Source of the DNA: Candidatus Pelagibacter sp.
Lineage (GTDB): Bacteria; Pseudomonadota; Alphaproteobacteria; Pelagibacterales; Pelagibacteraceae
NCBI GenBank assembly: GCA_028101445.1
Contig: JAOHKR010000001.1
Location: 1 to 64,000 of the forward strand
Reading direction: 5' to 3'
DNA: 64,000 bases
Below are positions 1 through 8,475 of the stretch, piece after piece. Each line of letters begins with the position of its first letter. Within the stretch, counting starts at the first letter, position 1. The position numbers and the translations under genes are program-made. Below the pieces are notes generated by a model. That model did no database searches, had not been told where the DNA came from, and worked only from the letters and a program-made list of their open reading frames with translations.

Positions 1-42
1 GTCATTTATTTCTAAAAAAAGTTTTGGATATTCATTATTCAT
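1..42 (-). CDS. ftsA: Cell division protein FtsA, N-terminal fragment (runs off window)
   Basis: An ATG on the minus strand at 42 opens a frame that stays open to the window edge and encodes 14 residues (MNNEYPKLFLEIND). It begins 3 bases after the ftsQ stop. FtsA follows FtsQ in nearly all proteobacterial dcw clusters, and position is the main evidence because the actin-like domain lies outside the window. FtsA anchors FtsZ to the membrane. The start is inferred, and the identity is an inference from synteny. Confidence 0.55.
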   Translation of the reverse strand, partial: MNNEYPKLFLEIND

Positions 43-45
43 ATT

Positions 46-702
46 TTATTTTAAAATAAGCTGATTGTTAATTCTATAATCGAATAACTTGAATTCTTCA
101 AAATTTTTTTCATTCATCAAATACATGAAGTTTTTTAAACTTTTAATATAATTTTCAACAGGTAATCTTATTATAATTTTATTTTCAATCTCCAAATCCC
201 ATCTTTTTGATTCATGTAAATGATATTTCTTTATAATATCTAATGGAAAATCAATTTTCTTTAAATTTGTATATAATAATTTAAAATAATCTTTATTACC
301 AAAAACTATTGGTAATTCTCTATATTCTTCTAAATCTACAAAATCTATTAGATCTATTTTTTGATTTATATAAAACTTTTGTTTTTTATATTCTAAAATA
401 GCTATTGGTTTTTTTTCATAAATTTTAATTATAATTTTATTTGGATAAATTTTTTTAATTTCAAAACTCTCAATAAAAGTATTTTTTTTCAATATATTTA
501 GAATATTTTGAGTATCAATTATGAATATATTTTTTTCGTAGAGATGAGCTAAATTTTTTTTTATATCTCTTTCTTTGAGTATAGAATTATTTTCTATCTT
601 AATTTGTTCTATTTTAAATTTGGAGCTTAAGAATAATTTTTCAGGCTTATAAGTGCTTAACATTATTAATAATATTAAAGCAATTACTATTTTTTTTTTC
701 AT
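46..702 (-). CDS. ftsQ: Cell division protein FtsQ
   Basis: This 218-residue bitopic membrane protein has a short basic N-terminus, one transmembrane segment at about residues 4-18, and then a POTRA-like domain (about 30-98, beginning FKIEQIKIENN). An FtsQ/DivIB beta domain follows. FtsQ bridges FtsL/FtsB and the septal synthase in the periplasm. It is shorter than the usual 240-290 residues. Its ATG overlaps the ddl stop by 4 bases, and ftsA follows 3 bases after its end. Similarity is low, as is usual for FtsQ, so the call rests on topology plus its place between ddl and ftsA. Confidence 0.85.
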   Translation of the reverse strand: MKKKIVIALILLIMLSTYKPEKLFLSSKFKIEQIKIENNSILKERDIKKNLAHLYEKNIFIIDTQNILNILKKNTFIESFEIKKIYPNKIIIKIYEKKPIAILEYKKQKFYINQKIDLIDFVDLEEYRELPIVFGNKDYFKLLYTNLKKIDFPLDIIKKYHLHESKRWDLEIENKIIIRLPVENYIKSLKNFMYLMNEKNFEEFKLFDYRINNQLILK

Positions 703-1634
703 CTATTAATACTTGAGTCTAAAATAATTTTTTCAACTAAATTTTCAAAACTTAAGCCTGCAAAATTCGCAATCTCCGGGACTAAAGATAAATTTGTCAT
801 ACCCGGTTGAGTGTTAATCTCTAAAAGATTAAATTTATTATTATAAAATTTAAAATCTGATCTAGTAACACCTTTGCATCCCAGAGCTTTATGAGTTTTT
901 TCAGCAATTTTAAGAACTTTAGAATATTTATTTTTATCTAACCTTGCGGGCATTATATGTTGTGTGTTGGCGTTCTTAGTATACTTTGCTTTATAATCAT
1001 AAAAAAGTCTACGAGGTATAAGCTCAATAGCACCAAGTGCAACTCCATTGATAACTGCAACTTGAATTTCTTGTCCACCTATGAATTCTTCAAATATAAG
1101 TTCTAAATAACTTTTGAACAAATTTTTGGTTTCTTTGAATAATATTTCATAATTTTTACATATTTTTACACCTAAACTTGAACCTTCATTTGTAGGTTTT
1201 ACGACAATAGGAAAGTTTATTTTTGCTTTTATTATGTTCTTTTTTAATTTTTTATAGTTAAAATCCTCTTTTAAAATTGAAAAAAATTTTGGTGTTTTTA
1301 TTTTATTTTTAATAAAAATTTTTTTTGAAATAAGCTTATTCATCGCGTTATAAGAGCTTATAACTCCTGAATGTGTATAAGGTATTTTTAAATATTCAAA
1401 ATAAGTTTGTGCAATTCCGTCTTCTCCATTTTTACCATGCAGAGCATTAAAAATTATATCCGTATTTTTTTTATTAATTAAATTCAAATTTTTATATTTT
1501 GGGTCAAATTTTGAGACTTTATATCCCTTTTTTTTTAACGCTTTAATACAAGCTTTGCCTGTGCTTAAGCTAACACTTCTTTCCCCAGAAGTTCCGCCCA
1601 ATACAACTAAAATATTTTTTTTTTTATTCACCAA
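699..1634 (-). CDS. ddl: D-alanine--D-alanine ligase
   Basis: The product is a 311-residue ATP-grasp ligase that joins two D-Ala for the pentapeptide stem made by MurF. The N-terminal loop GGTSGERSVSLSTG (about residues 13-26) and ALHGKNGEDG are the DdlB signatures. VVKPTNEGSSLGV is the ATP-grasp nucleotide loop. The C-terminal EINTQPGMTNLSLVPEIA carries the Mg-binding Glu/Asn and the D-Ala-binding loop. Length is normal for DdlB. It overlaps murB by 11 bases upstream and ftsQ by 4 bases downstream, consistent with translational coupling in the dcw operon. Confidence 0.97.
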   Translation of the reverse strand: MVNKKKNILVVLGGTSGERSVSLSTGKACIKALKKKGYKVSKFDPKYKNLNLINKKNTDIIFNALHGKNGEDGIAQTYFEYLKIPYTHSGVISSYNAMNKLISKKIFIKNKIKTPKFFSILKEDFNYKKLKKNIIKAKINFPIVVKPTNEGSSLGVKICKNYEILFKETKNLFKSYLELIFEEFIGGQEIQVAVINGVALGAIELIPRRLFYDYKAKYTKNANTQHIMPARLDKNKYSKVLKIAEKTHKALGCKGVTRSDFKFYNNKFNLLEINTQPGMTNLSLVPEIANFAGLSFENLVEKIILDSSINR

Positions 1635-2529
1635 TAATTTTAATCTCTAGTTCTAGAGAAACTCCCGTTTTTTTATAAACTTCTTTTTTAACTTTATTGA
1701 TTAAATTTTCGATATCTGCAGAATTTGCTTTTCCATTGTTGACAAAAAAATTACAGTGTTTTGGTGAAATAATTGCATCACCTACTTTAAAAGTGTGGCA
1801 CTGAGCTTCTTTTATTAACATCCATGCTTTTTTATGTTCATTTATATTTTTAAACGTACTTCCACATGTTTTTATTTGATTTGGTTGAGATAATTTTTTT
1901 TTAGCTACAAGATTTGCTTGTTTAATTTCTATTTCCTTTTTATTGCCATTTAATCCTTCAAAATTTGCTGAAATTATAATTAAATTTTTAGCTAAATTTG
2001 TTCCTCTGTATAAAAATTTTATGTCTTTTTTTTTTATTTCTTTTTCAACAAGATCATTTTTATCAATTACTTTGATTGATAATAAAATTTTAGAAATATC
2101 ATTGTCGTAACAACCACTATTCATAGTTATGGCACCACCAATAGATCCCGGTATACAAGCTAAAAATTCAAAACATGCTATATTATTGTCTTTAGCAAAA
2201 TTAGCTACTTTCCGATCAAGTGTTGCAGCTCCAACCTCTATAATGTTATTTTTAATTAATTTAGTATAAGAAAAATTCGGACCTAATTTTATAACAGCTC
2301 CTTTAACCCCTTTATCTCTGATTAAAGTATTAGACCCAGCGCCTAGAATTGTAGTTTTTAGATTAATTTTTTTAGCGTCTCTTATAAAATCTATTAATTG
2401 ATTTTTGTCATTAGGTTTAAAAAAAAACTCTGCATTACCACCAAGATTGAACCAGTTGTACTTAGAAAGACTTTCATTCTGAGTAAGATTTTTACCAAAT
2501 TTTTTCGTAAAATTACCACTTAAATTCAT
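1624..2529 (-). CDS. murB: UDP-N-acetylenolpyruvoylglucosamine reductase
   Basis: MurB is a 301-residue FAD enzyme that reduces UDP-GlcNAc-enolpyruvate with NADPH to UDP-MurNAc, the second committed step of peptidoglycan synthesis. The FAD-binding segment ILGAGSNTLIRDKG lies near residues 60-73. IPGSIGGAITMNSGCY, FLYRGTNL and the catalytic-serine loop TCGSTFKN are the family hallmarks, and the terminal LELEIKIIGE carries the conserved Glu. The single short form with YRG and no extra loop fits a type II-like MurB. It starts 4 bases inside the murC end and overlaps ddl by 11 bases. Confidence 0.97.
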   Translation of the reverse strand: MNLSGNFTKKFGKNLTQNESLSKYNWFNLGGNAEFFFKPNDKNQLIDFIRDAKKINLKTTILGAGSNTLIRDKGVKGAVIKLGPNFSYTKLIKNNIIEVGAATLDRKVANFAKDNNIACFEFLACIPGSIGGAITMNSGCYDNDISKILLSIKVIDKNDLVEKEIKKKDIKFLYRGTNLAKNLIIISANFEGLNGNKKEIEIKQANLVAKKKLSQPNQIKTCGSTFKNINEHKKAWMLIKEAQCHTFKVGDAIISPKHCNFFVNNGKANSADIENLINKVKKEVYKKTGVSLELEIKIIGE

Positions 2530-3923
2530 AATGAAGATTTAAGTCCTATCATCCACTTTGATATAGATCCAGCTCCCATACCAATAATTATTTCGTTACT
2601 AGTTAAATTTCTTTTGAAGTATTTGATTAATTCTAATTCTGTTTTTACAATAATTACTTGTGTTTTTGAATTTTTCGAAATTGAATTAGCAAAATTAATT
2701 AGGTTAAATTTTGAATCTTTCTTCTCTCCTGCAGAGTAAAGAGGGCATACGATCACCATGTCTGACTTGAAAAAACACTTAGAAAATTCCTTTTTTAGAG
2801 ATAATACTCTAGAATATCGGTGAGGCTCAAAAATACTAATAATTTTCCTTTTATCGTTAACATTGCTCACACCTTCTAAAATTGAACTTATCTCTGTAGG
2901 ATGGTGAGCATAATCATCATAAAAATCATTTTTATTCTTTGAAAATACTTTAGTCATTCTTCTTTGTACTCCGGAGAAATTTTTCAAAGATTTTTTTATT
3001 ATATTTTGATCTGCTCCAAGATTTAAACAAACAATAAAAGCAGCTGTAGCGTTAAGAACATTGTGTTTTCCAAGTAATTTAACATTGATATTTTTAATTA
3101 ACTTTCTTTTTTTTTCTCTATCTTTAAAAGACAAATTAAAGCTGGTGTTGTCTAAATTATATTTTATTTTTGTAATTACGTAATTAGCGTTGATATTTTC
3201 ACCATATGTTAAAATATTTTTATTTTTAATTTTTTTTAAAATTTTTCTAACATTTTTATTATCTAAGCAAATAATTGCTTTTCCAGTTGGTGGTGTTTTA
3301 TTTATAAATTCCACAAAGGAATTTTCTAAATTCTTATATTTTTTATAATAATCTAAATGTTCATAGTCCACATTTGTTACAATAGAGTAATTGATTGGTA
3401 ATTTTAAAAAGCTACCATCAGACTCGTCTGCTTCTAAAATTGCCCAATCACCTTTTCCAAGTTTTGCGTTACTTTTAAGGGAGTTAATAACGCCTCCATT
3501 AATTATTGTTGGATCTAATTTTTGATCTGATAAAATTTTTGCAACCAAAGATGTAGTGGTGGTTTTGCCATGAGATCCAGTAATTATTATATTTTTTTTT
3601 TGTGATACCGCATCAGCTAAAACTTCTGCTCTGGAATAGATTGGAATTTTATTTTTTTTTGCATATTTAATTTCAGAATTATTATTTTTAATGGCAGTCG
3701 ATTTTACTAATATTGTGGCTTTTTTAATATTACTTGGTGAATGACCTATAAATACTTTTATTCCAAGTTTCGTACAAGTAATTGTATTTTTATTTTTATG
3801 TTGATCGCTTCCTTGAATTCTAAACCCCATGTTTTTCATTATCTGGGCGAGACCGCTCATTCCTATGCCTCCAATACCAATAAAGTGAATTAAGTCTTTC
3901 TGACCTAAATTAATTTTTTTCAT
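2526..3923 (-). CDS. murC: UDP-N-acetylmuramate--L-alanine ligase
   Basis: MurC is the 465-residue cytosolic ATP-dependent ligase that adds L-Ala to UDP-MurNAc. It has the N-terminal UDP-binding motif GIGGIGMSGLA (16-26) and the Mur-ligase P-loop GSHGKTTT (116-123). The central domain contains LEADESDGSF and NVDYEHLD, and the C-terminal domain contains FEPHRYSR and DDYAHHPTE. All are typical of MurC and not of the other Mur ligases. Length is normal. Its start overlaps murG by 14 bases and its end overlaps murB by 4. Confidence 0.98.
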   Translation of the reverse strand: MKKINLGQKDLIHFIGIGGIGMSGLAQIMKNMGFRIQGSDQHKNKNTITCTKLGIKVFIGHSPSNIKKATILVKSTAIKNNNSEIKYAKKNKIPIYSRAEVLADAVSQKKNIIITGSHGKTTTTSLVAKILSDQKLDPTIINGGVINSLKSNAKLGKGDWAILEADESDGSFLKLPINYSIVTNVDYEHLDYYKKYKNLENSFVEFINKTPPTGKAIICLDNKNVRKILKKIKNKNILTYGENINANYVITKIKYNLDNTSFNLSFKDREKKRKLIKNINVKLLGKHNVLNATAAFIVCLNLGADQNIIKKSLKNFSGVQRRMTKVFSKNKNDFYDDYAHHPTEISSILEGVSNVNDKRKIISIFEPHRYSRVLSLKKEFSKCFFKSDMVIVCPLYSAGEKKDSKFNLINFANSISKNSKTQVIIVKTELELIKYFKRNLTSNEIIIGMGAGSISKWMIGLKSSL

Positions 3924-5007
3924 TAATAATTTTTTCTATATGCGTATTTATATTTTTAAAAATATTTTTGTCAGAATATTGGCTCTGATTTCTTAGCATA
4001 TTTTCTATTAAAGATTTATCTTTATACATAGATCTAATTAAGTCATATAATTTATCATTTACATATTTTTCGTCCAAAACATAACCAAAACCTTTTCTTT
4101 CGTAAAAAAAAGCATTTTTATGTTGGTGGTTATCTGCCGATGTTGGATATGGTATGGAAATAAAAGGAATTTTAATGTTAATTAATTCTGCCAAGGCTGA
4201 AGCACCGGATCTTGTAATTACTAAATTAGCTTTAGAGTAATATTCAATAATCTTATTTGTAAAATTAAATATTTCATAATCAATATTTACTTTCTTATAA
4301 AAAGCAGAAAGCTGATTATTCTGTCTATATTGACATTGTTGGTAAACTTTAATTGAAATTCCCGAAAGTTTAAGTTTTTCAAAAATTGGAGGCAGTTTAT
4401 CAGCAAAAACTTTTGCACCTTGGCTACCCCCCAAAACTAAAATTCTAATTTTATCAAAAGCATTTTTTTCAATATTTTCAGTCTTAGAGTTAATTATTTC
4501 TTCTCTTAATATATTGCCTATCTGAATAACTTTATTATCATAATTATTAGGAATTCCTTCTAGATCTTTATAGGAAACAAATATTTTTTTTGCAAAAGGA
4601 AGTAAATATTTATTTGCCTTTCCAATAATAAGATTATTTTCATAAATGATAAATTTAATACGCAATATTGACGCCGCTATACAAATTGGAAAAGAAGAAT
4701 AACCTCCCATCCCAAAAACAATTGATGGTCTATTAAATAATAAAAAAATTAAAGATTTTAATACTGAAATTGAGATTATAAATATTGAAATTAGGATTTT
4801 TAAGATGTTTTTTTTGATTAAAGGAGATGAGGGTATTTTAGTTAGATCTAAATTTTTATAATCCTTAAGATATTTTAATCCTCTTTCATCAATTGTTATA
4901 TTCACATTGTAATTATTTTTCAAAAGATAGCTAGCTAAGCTATATGCAGGAAAGACATGACCCCCTGTTCCGCCGGTAGCAATTACTATTTTTTTTCTTT
5001 TAATCAT
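3910..5007 (-). CDS. murG: UDP-GlcNAc:lipid I N-acetylglucosaminyltransferase
   Basis: MurG (365 residues) is the peripheral inner-membrane GT-B glycosyltransferase that converts lipid I to lipid II. The glycine loop TGGTGGHVFPA at residues 11-21 is diagnostic. LVLGGSQGAKVF opens the C-terminal Rossmann domain. ITRSGASALAEL and ISIPYPTSADNHQHKNA bind the UDP-GlcNAc donor. A hydrophobic patch near residues 75-95 (ILISIFIISISVLKSLIFLLF) suits membrane association. It overlaps ftsW by 4 bases and murC by 14. Confidence 0.97.
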   Translation of the reverse strand: MIKRKKIVIATGGTGGHVFPAYSLASYLLKNNYNVNITIDERGLKYLKDYKNLDLTKIPSSPLIKKNILKILISIFIISISVLKSLIFLLFNRPSIVFGMGGYSSFPICIAASILRIKFIIYENNLIIGKANKYLLPFAKKIFVSYKDLEGIPNNYDNKVIQIGNILREEIINSKTENIEKNAFDKIRILVLGGSQGAKVFADKLPPIFEKLKLSGISIKVYQQCQYRQNNQLSAFYKKVNIDYEIFNFTNKIIEYYSKANLVITRSGASALAELINIKIPFISIPYPTSADNHQHKNAFFYERKGFGYVLDEKYVNDKLYDLIRSMYKDKSLIENMLRNQSQYSDKNIFKNINTHIEKIINEKN

Positions 5008-6116
5008 ATGTAATGGGCTTTACTCTTTGAGTAATTCAAAATTATTCCAGCTAAAATTGCACTACCAATCAAAGATGATCCGCCATAACTTAAAAAAGGT
5101 AATGTCATTCCAGTAGCAGGTATTAAGTTTGTATTTACCCCCGCATGAATAAACATTTGAAAAATTAATAAAGTAGCTAAACCACAAAGTGAAATTTTTA
5201 AAAAAACATCATCTTGATTAAAACAATTTTTAATTATTCTGAAGGAAATATATAAAAATACTGATGTTATCAAAATAGAAACTATAGATCCATATTCTTC
5301 AGAAATTATTGCAATCACGTAGTCTGTATGGGCTTCTGGAACATTTTCTTTTAATATTCCTTCTCCCATTCCTCTTCCAGTAAATCCTCCTAATTTTATT
5401 GCATCTAAGGCTGATGATGATTGAAATCCATCTCCTTGATTAGGGTTAAAAAAAGTTAGAAGCCTATTAATAATATATCCAAATTTTTCTGGCAAGAAGA
5501 ACAATAAAGAAGTTAATAAAATCAAAAAAATTGAAAAAAAACAAATTATATAAAGTATGCTTACGCCAGAAATAAATACTGTAAATACCCAGCTACCTGT
5601 AAGCAAGATTGATTGACCTAAATCGGGCTGATCAACTAATAAAATCAATATTAAAATTAAAAGCAAAAAACTGACAAAATATTTTAATTGAGAGCCTTTT
5701 AAGTTTTCTAAAGTCAATATTTTTGCGGTCATTAATATAAAAAATGGTTTTAATATTTCAATTGGCTGCAATCTAAAAAAATAAAGGTCTAACCATCGTT
5801 TAGCACCATTAACTTCAACACCAATTATTGGGACCAACACAAGAAGAATAAAAGAAAAAATAAATAATGGAACAAGAAGTTTTTTAAAAAATGAAGTATT
5901 AATAGCTGAAATCAAAAACATTACAGTCAATGCAATAAATGTAAAGCTTAGATGTTTAAAAAAAAAAAAATAATAATCTTTATTTAATCTCTCCCCAGCT
6001 AATAGTGAAGTTGATGAAAATGAAAAAAATAACCCAAGAAAAAAAAGTAATAAAAAACTTAAAAGTATTTTTTTATCAATATTTCTCCAATAGCCTCGTA
6101 ATTGAAAGTTAAACAT
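5004..6116 (-). CDS. ftsW: SEDS-family septal peptidoglycan glycosyltransferase FtsW
   Basis: This 370-residue polytopic protein has about ten hydrophobic segments. SEDS signatures are visible: RWLDLYFFRLQPIE, VDQPDLGQSILL, and the C-terminal NLIPATGMTLPFLSYGGSSLI. FtsW polymerises lipid II with the transpeptidase FtsI, whose gene lies in this cluster. The FtsW call over RodA rests on dcw context. The codons for four consecutive Phe residues near the N-terminus make an uninterrupted 13-base A/T run at 5958-5970. It overlaps murD by 8 bases. Confidence 0.95.
   Translation of the reverse strand: MFNFQLRGYWRNIDKKILLSFLLLFFLGLFFSFSSTSLLAGERLNKDYYFFFFKHLSFTFIALTVMFLISAINTSFFKKLLVPLFIFSFILLVLVPIIGVEVNGAKRWLDLYFFRLQPIEILKPFFILMTAKILTLENLKGSQLKYFVSFLLLILILILLVDQPDLGQSILLTGSWVFTVFISGVSILYIICFFSIFLILLTSLLFFLPEKFGYIINRLLTFFNPNQGDGFQSSSALDAIKLGGFTGRGMGEGILKENVPEAHTDYVIAIISEEYGSIVSILITSVFLYISFRIIKNCFNQDDVFLKISLCGLATLLIFQMFIHAGVNTNLIPATGMTLPFLSYGGSSLIGSAILAGIILNYSKSKAHYI
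5958..5970. repeat. 13-bp homopolymer inside ftsW
   Basis: Thirteen consecutive A on the plus strand (T on the coding strand) encode the Phe run near residues 49-52 of FtsW. Such runs are prone to slippage in replication, transcription and sequencing. The frame is intact here. Confidence 0.9.
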
Positions 6117-7386
6117 ATTTTTTAAGATATAATTTACTTAACTTCTTAAATTTGTCTCCTCTTTGTTTAAAATTATTAAATTGATCATATGATGCTGCGG
6201 CTGGACTTAATAAGATAGTATTGAATTTTAAATCAAATAACTTAATATCTTTAAAAATTCTAATAAGTGATTCTTTCAAATTTTTTGTAATTGAAAATTT
6301 TAACTTATTTTGTATTTGTTTCTGAAAAAAATTAATATTTTTTCCGACTAAATAACATTTAATAATATTTTTTTTCACTCCTGATAAAATAATTTTATCT
6401 TTTTTTTTGGGTAAACCTCCGAGTATCCAATAAATATTTTTACTATTTAAAAGTGCATATTTTGTTGACTCGAATGAAGTAGCTTTGGAATCATTTATAA
6501 AAACAATATTTTTTTTTTTATAAAAAGTTTCATATCTATGAGGTAAGCCCACAAAGGAGCCTACTGCTTTAATAAAGTTTTTTTGTTTTATCTTTAATGA
6601 TTTAGAAAGAGCATACACAAAACTCATATTCTCATCATTTATACTCGATTTCAAATAATTATTTTTAATTTTTTTTTTAATTTTTTTATAACTTGTATTG
6701 TTAGGTACTGTTAATTGACTCTTAAAATTTCTTTTTTTAAAAATTGTTTTTAACTTTCTATTTGTAAAGGCAAATTGATGTTTTTGCTGGGATGCAAAAA
6801 TTTTTAATTTTGAGTTCTTGTAATTAACTATATTCCCATGCCAATCTAAATGATCAGTGGCAATATTAAGTAAGAAAGAATAGTCTGGGCAAATAAATTG
6901 AGAATACGCTAATTGAAAAGATGAAGCTTCTATGACTACAAAGGAGTTTTTTTTTATTTCTAAATCTAAAATAGGAGTTCCGATGTTGCCACCTAATGAA
7001 ACTTTAAAATTATTTTTTTTTAACAAGTGACTTATTAATTTACAAGTTGTTGATTTTCCATTTGTTCCTGTCACAACAATACTTTTAAAATCTTTATTAG
7101 ATAAATAAAGTAAATCAATATCAGTTATTATTTTTTTTTTGTACTTGATTAAATTTTTTTTTTTTATAGGGTTTATTCCAGGGCTGAGAACTACATAATC
7201 AACTTCATTTAATATTTTATTTAAATTTGTAGTTCTTTTTTTTTTAAATAAATCTTTTTGTTTGTCATCCCAAACTTGATAATTGTTAATTTTATTTTTT
7301 TTAAAAAATTTAACTACAGATTTTCCAGATAAACCTAATCCGTAAACAAGGAACGATAGTTCTTTGAGTTTTGAAATAGAGTACAT
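6109..7386 (-). CDS. murD: UDP-N-acetylmuramoyl-L-alanine--D-glutamate ligase
   Basis: MurD (425 residues) adds D-Glu to UDP-MurNAc-L-Ala. The N-terminal VYGLGLSGKSVVKFF, the SPGINP loop and the P-loop GTNGKSTTCKL (107-117) define a Mur ligase of MurD type. NIATDHLDWHG, LPHRYE and INDSKATS give the Mg- and substrate-binding centre, and LLSPAAASYDQF is the characteristic C-terminal MurD motif. The middle region is unusually rich in lysine. It overlaps the ftsW end by 8 bases and lies 3 bases after mraY. Confidence 0.97.
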   Translation of the reverse strand: MYSISKLKELSFLVYGLGLSGKSVVKFFKKNKINNYQVWDDKQKDLFKKKRTTNLNKILNEVDYVVLSPGINPIKKKNLIKYKKKIITDIDLLYLSNKDFKSIVVTGTNGKSTTCKLISHLLKKNNFKVSLGGNIGTPILDLEIKKNSFVVIEASSFQLAYSQFICPDYSFLLNIATDHLDWHGNIVNYKNSKLKIFASQQKHQFAFTNRKLKTIFKKRNFKSQLTVPNNTSYKKIKKKIKNNYLKSSINDENMSFVYALSKSLKIKQKNFIKAVGSFVGLPHRYETFYKKKNIVFINDSKATSFESTKYALLNSKNIYWILGGLPKKKDKIILSGVKKNIIKCYLVGKNINFFQKQIQNKLKFSITKNLKESLIRIFKDIKLFDLKFNTILLSPAAASYDQFNNFKQRGDKFKKLSKLYLKKYV

Positions 7387-7389
7387 TGT

Positions 7390-8475
7390 TTAACGCAATT
7401 TTAATGTTGCTAGTCCAACTAAAGCAAGAATAATTGCTATAATCCAGAAGCGAATTACTATAGTTGGCTCCGCCCATCCTTTTTTTTCAAAATGATGATG
7501 TATAGGCGCCATCTTAAAAATTCGTTTTCCAGTTAGTTTAAAAGAAATCACTTGGATAATGACTGATGCTGTCTCTAAAACAAATAATCCTCCAATAATT
7601 GCTAATACAATTTCATGTTTAACAATTATAGCAATCGCAGCGAGTGAACCTCCTAAAGAAAGCGAACCTGTATCTCCCATAAAAATTTTGGCTGGTGGTG
7701 CGTTATACCAAAGAAATCCGAGGCAAGCGCCAACTATTGAACCGCAAAAAATTGAAAGTTCACCTACATCTGGAATGTACTGAATCTTTAAATATTCAGA
7801 AAAAATAGTATTTCCGACTACATATGAAATTAAAGTAAAAGATAAGGCCACTAGCATCACTGGTACTGTGGCTAATCCATCTAAACCATCAGTTAAATTG
7901 ACTGCGTTTGATGCTCCTATAATTACAAACAATCCAAAAGGAATAAAAAATAAACCCATGTACCAAACAAAGTTTTTAAAAAAAGGAAAATAAAGATCAT
8001 ACAAATAATCATGATCTGAAAATTTAATTAAAATAAATAATGCTAAAGAGCTTATAGTTAATTGTCCCAGAAATTTATATCTCGAACTTAGTCCTTGTGA
8101 GTTTTTAAATCTAATTTTTAAAATATCGTCTAGCAAACCTAATCCGCCCAAACTCAGTGACACAAATATCAATGTCCAAATATAAACATTAGTCAAATCT
8201 GCCCATAAAAAAGTGCTAGATAAAATTCCGATTATGATAATCACACCACCCATAGTCGGTGTTCCTGATTTTTTAATAATATGATCAATAGGTCCATCTT
8301 GCCTTATTGGGCCTGTAATCATATTTTTAGAAAAAATTTTTATTAAAGGTCCTCCAATAATAAAAACAATTACTAGAGATGTCATTAAAGATAAACCAGA
8401 TCGAAATGTTAAATATTTAAAAACATTTAAAAAAGAATATTGATCAACTAACGATGTAAGTAAACTATATAACAT
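7390..8475 (-). CDS. mraY: Phospho-N-acetylmuramoyl-pentapeptide transferase
   Basis: MraY (361 residues, about ten transmembrane helices) transfers phospho-MurNAc-pentapeptide to undecaprenyl phosphate to make lipid I. Catalytic signatures are present: LLDDILK with the Asp pair near 116-117, NLTDGLDGL at 193-201, MGDTGSL, and the APIHHHFEKKGW histidine loop near the C-terminus. Length matches the E. coli protein closely. It overlaps the murE-murF fusion by 11 bases. Confidence 0.98.
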   Translation of the reverse strand: MLYSLLTSLVDQYSFLNVFKYLTFRSGLSLMTSLVIVFIIGGPLIKIFSKNMITGPIRQDGPIDHIIKKSGTPTMGGVIIIIGILSSTFLWADLTNVYIWTLIFVSLSLGGLGLLDDILKIRFKNSQGLSSRYKFLGQLTISSLALFILIKFSDHDYLYDLYFPFFKNFVWYMGLFFIPFGLFVIIGASNAVNLTDGLDGLATVPVMLVALSFTLISYVVGNTIFSEYLKIQYIPDVGELSIFCGSIVGACLGFLWYNAPPAKIFMGDTGSLSLGGSLAAIAIIVKHEIVLAIIGGLFVLETASVIIQVISFKLTGKRIFKMAPIHHHFEKKGWAEPTIVIRFWIIAIILALVGLATLKLR

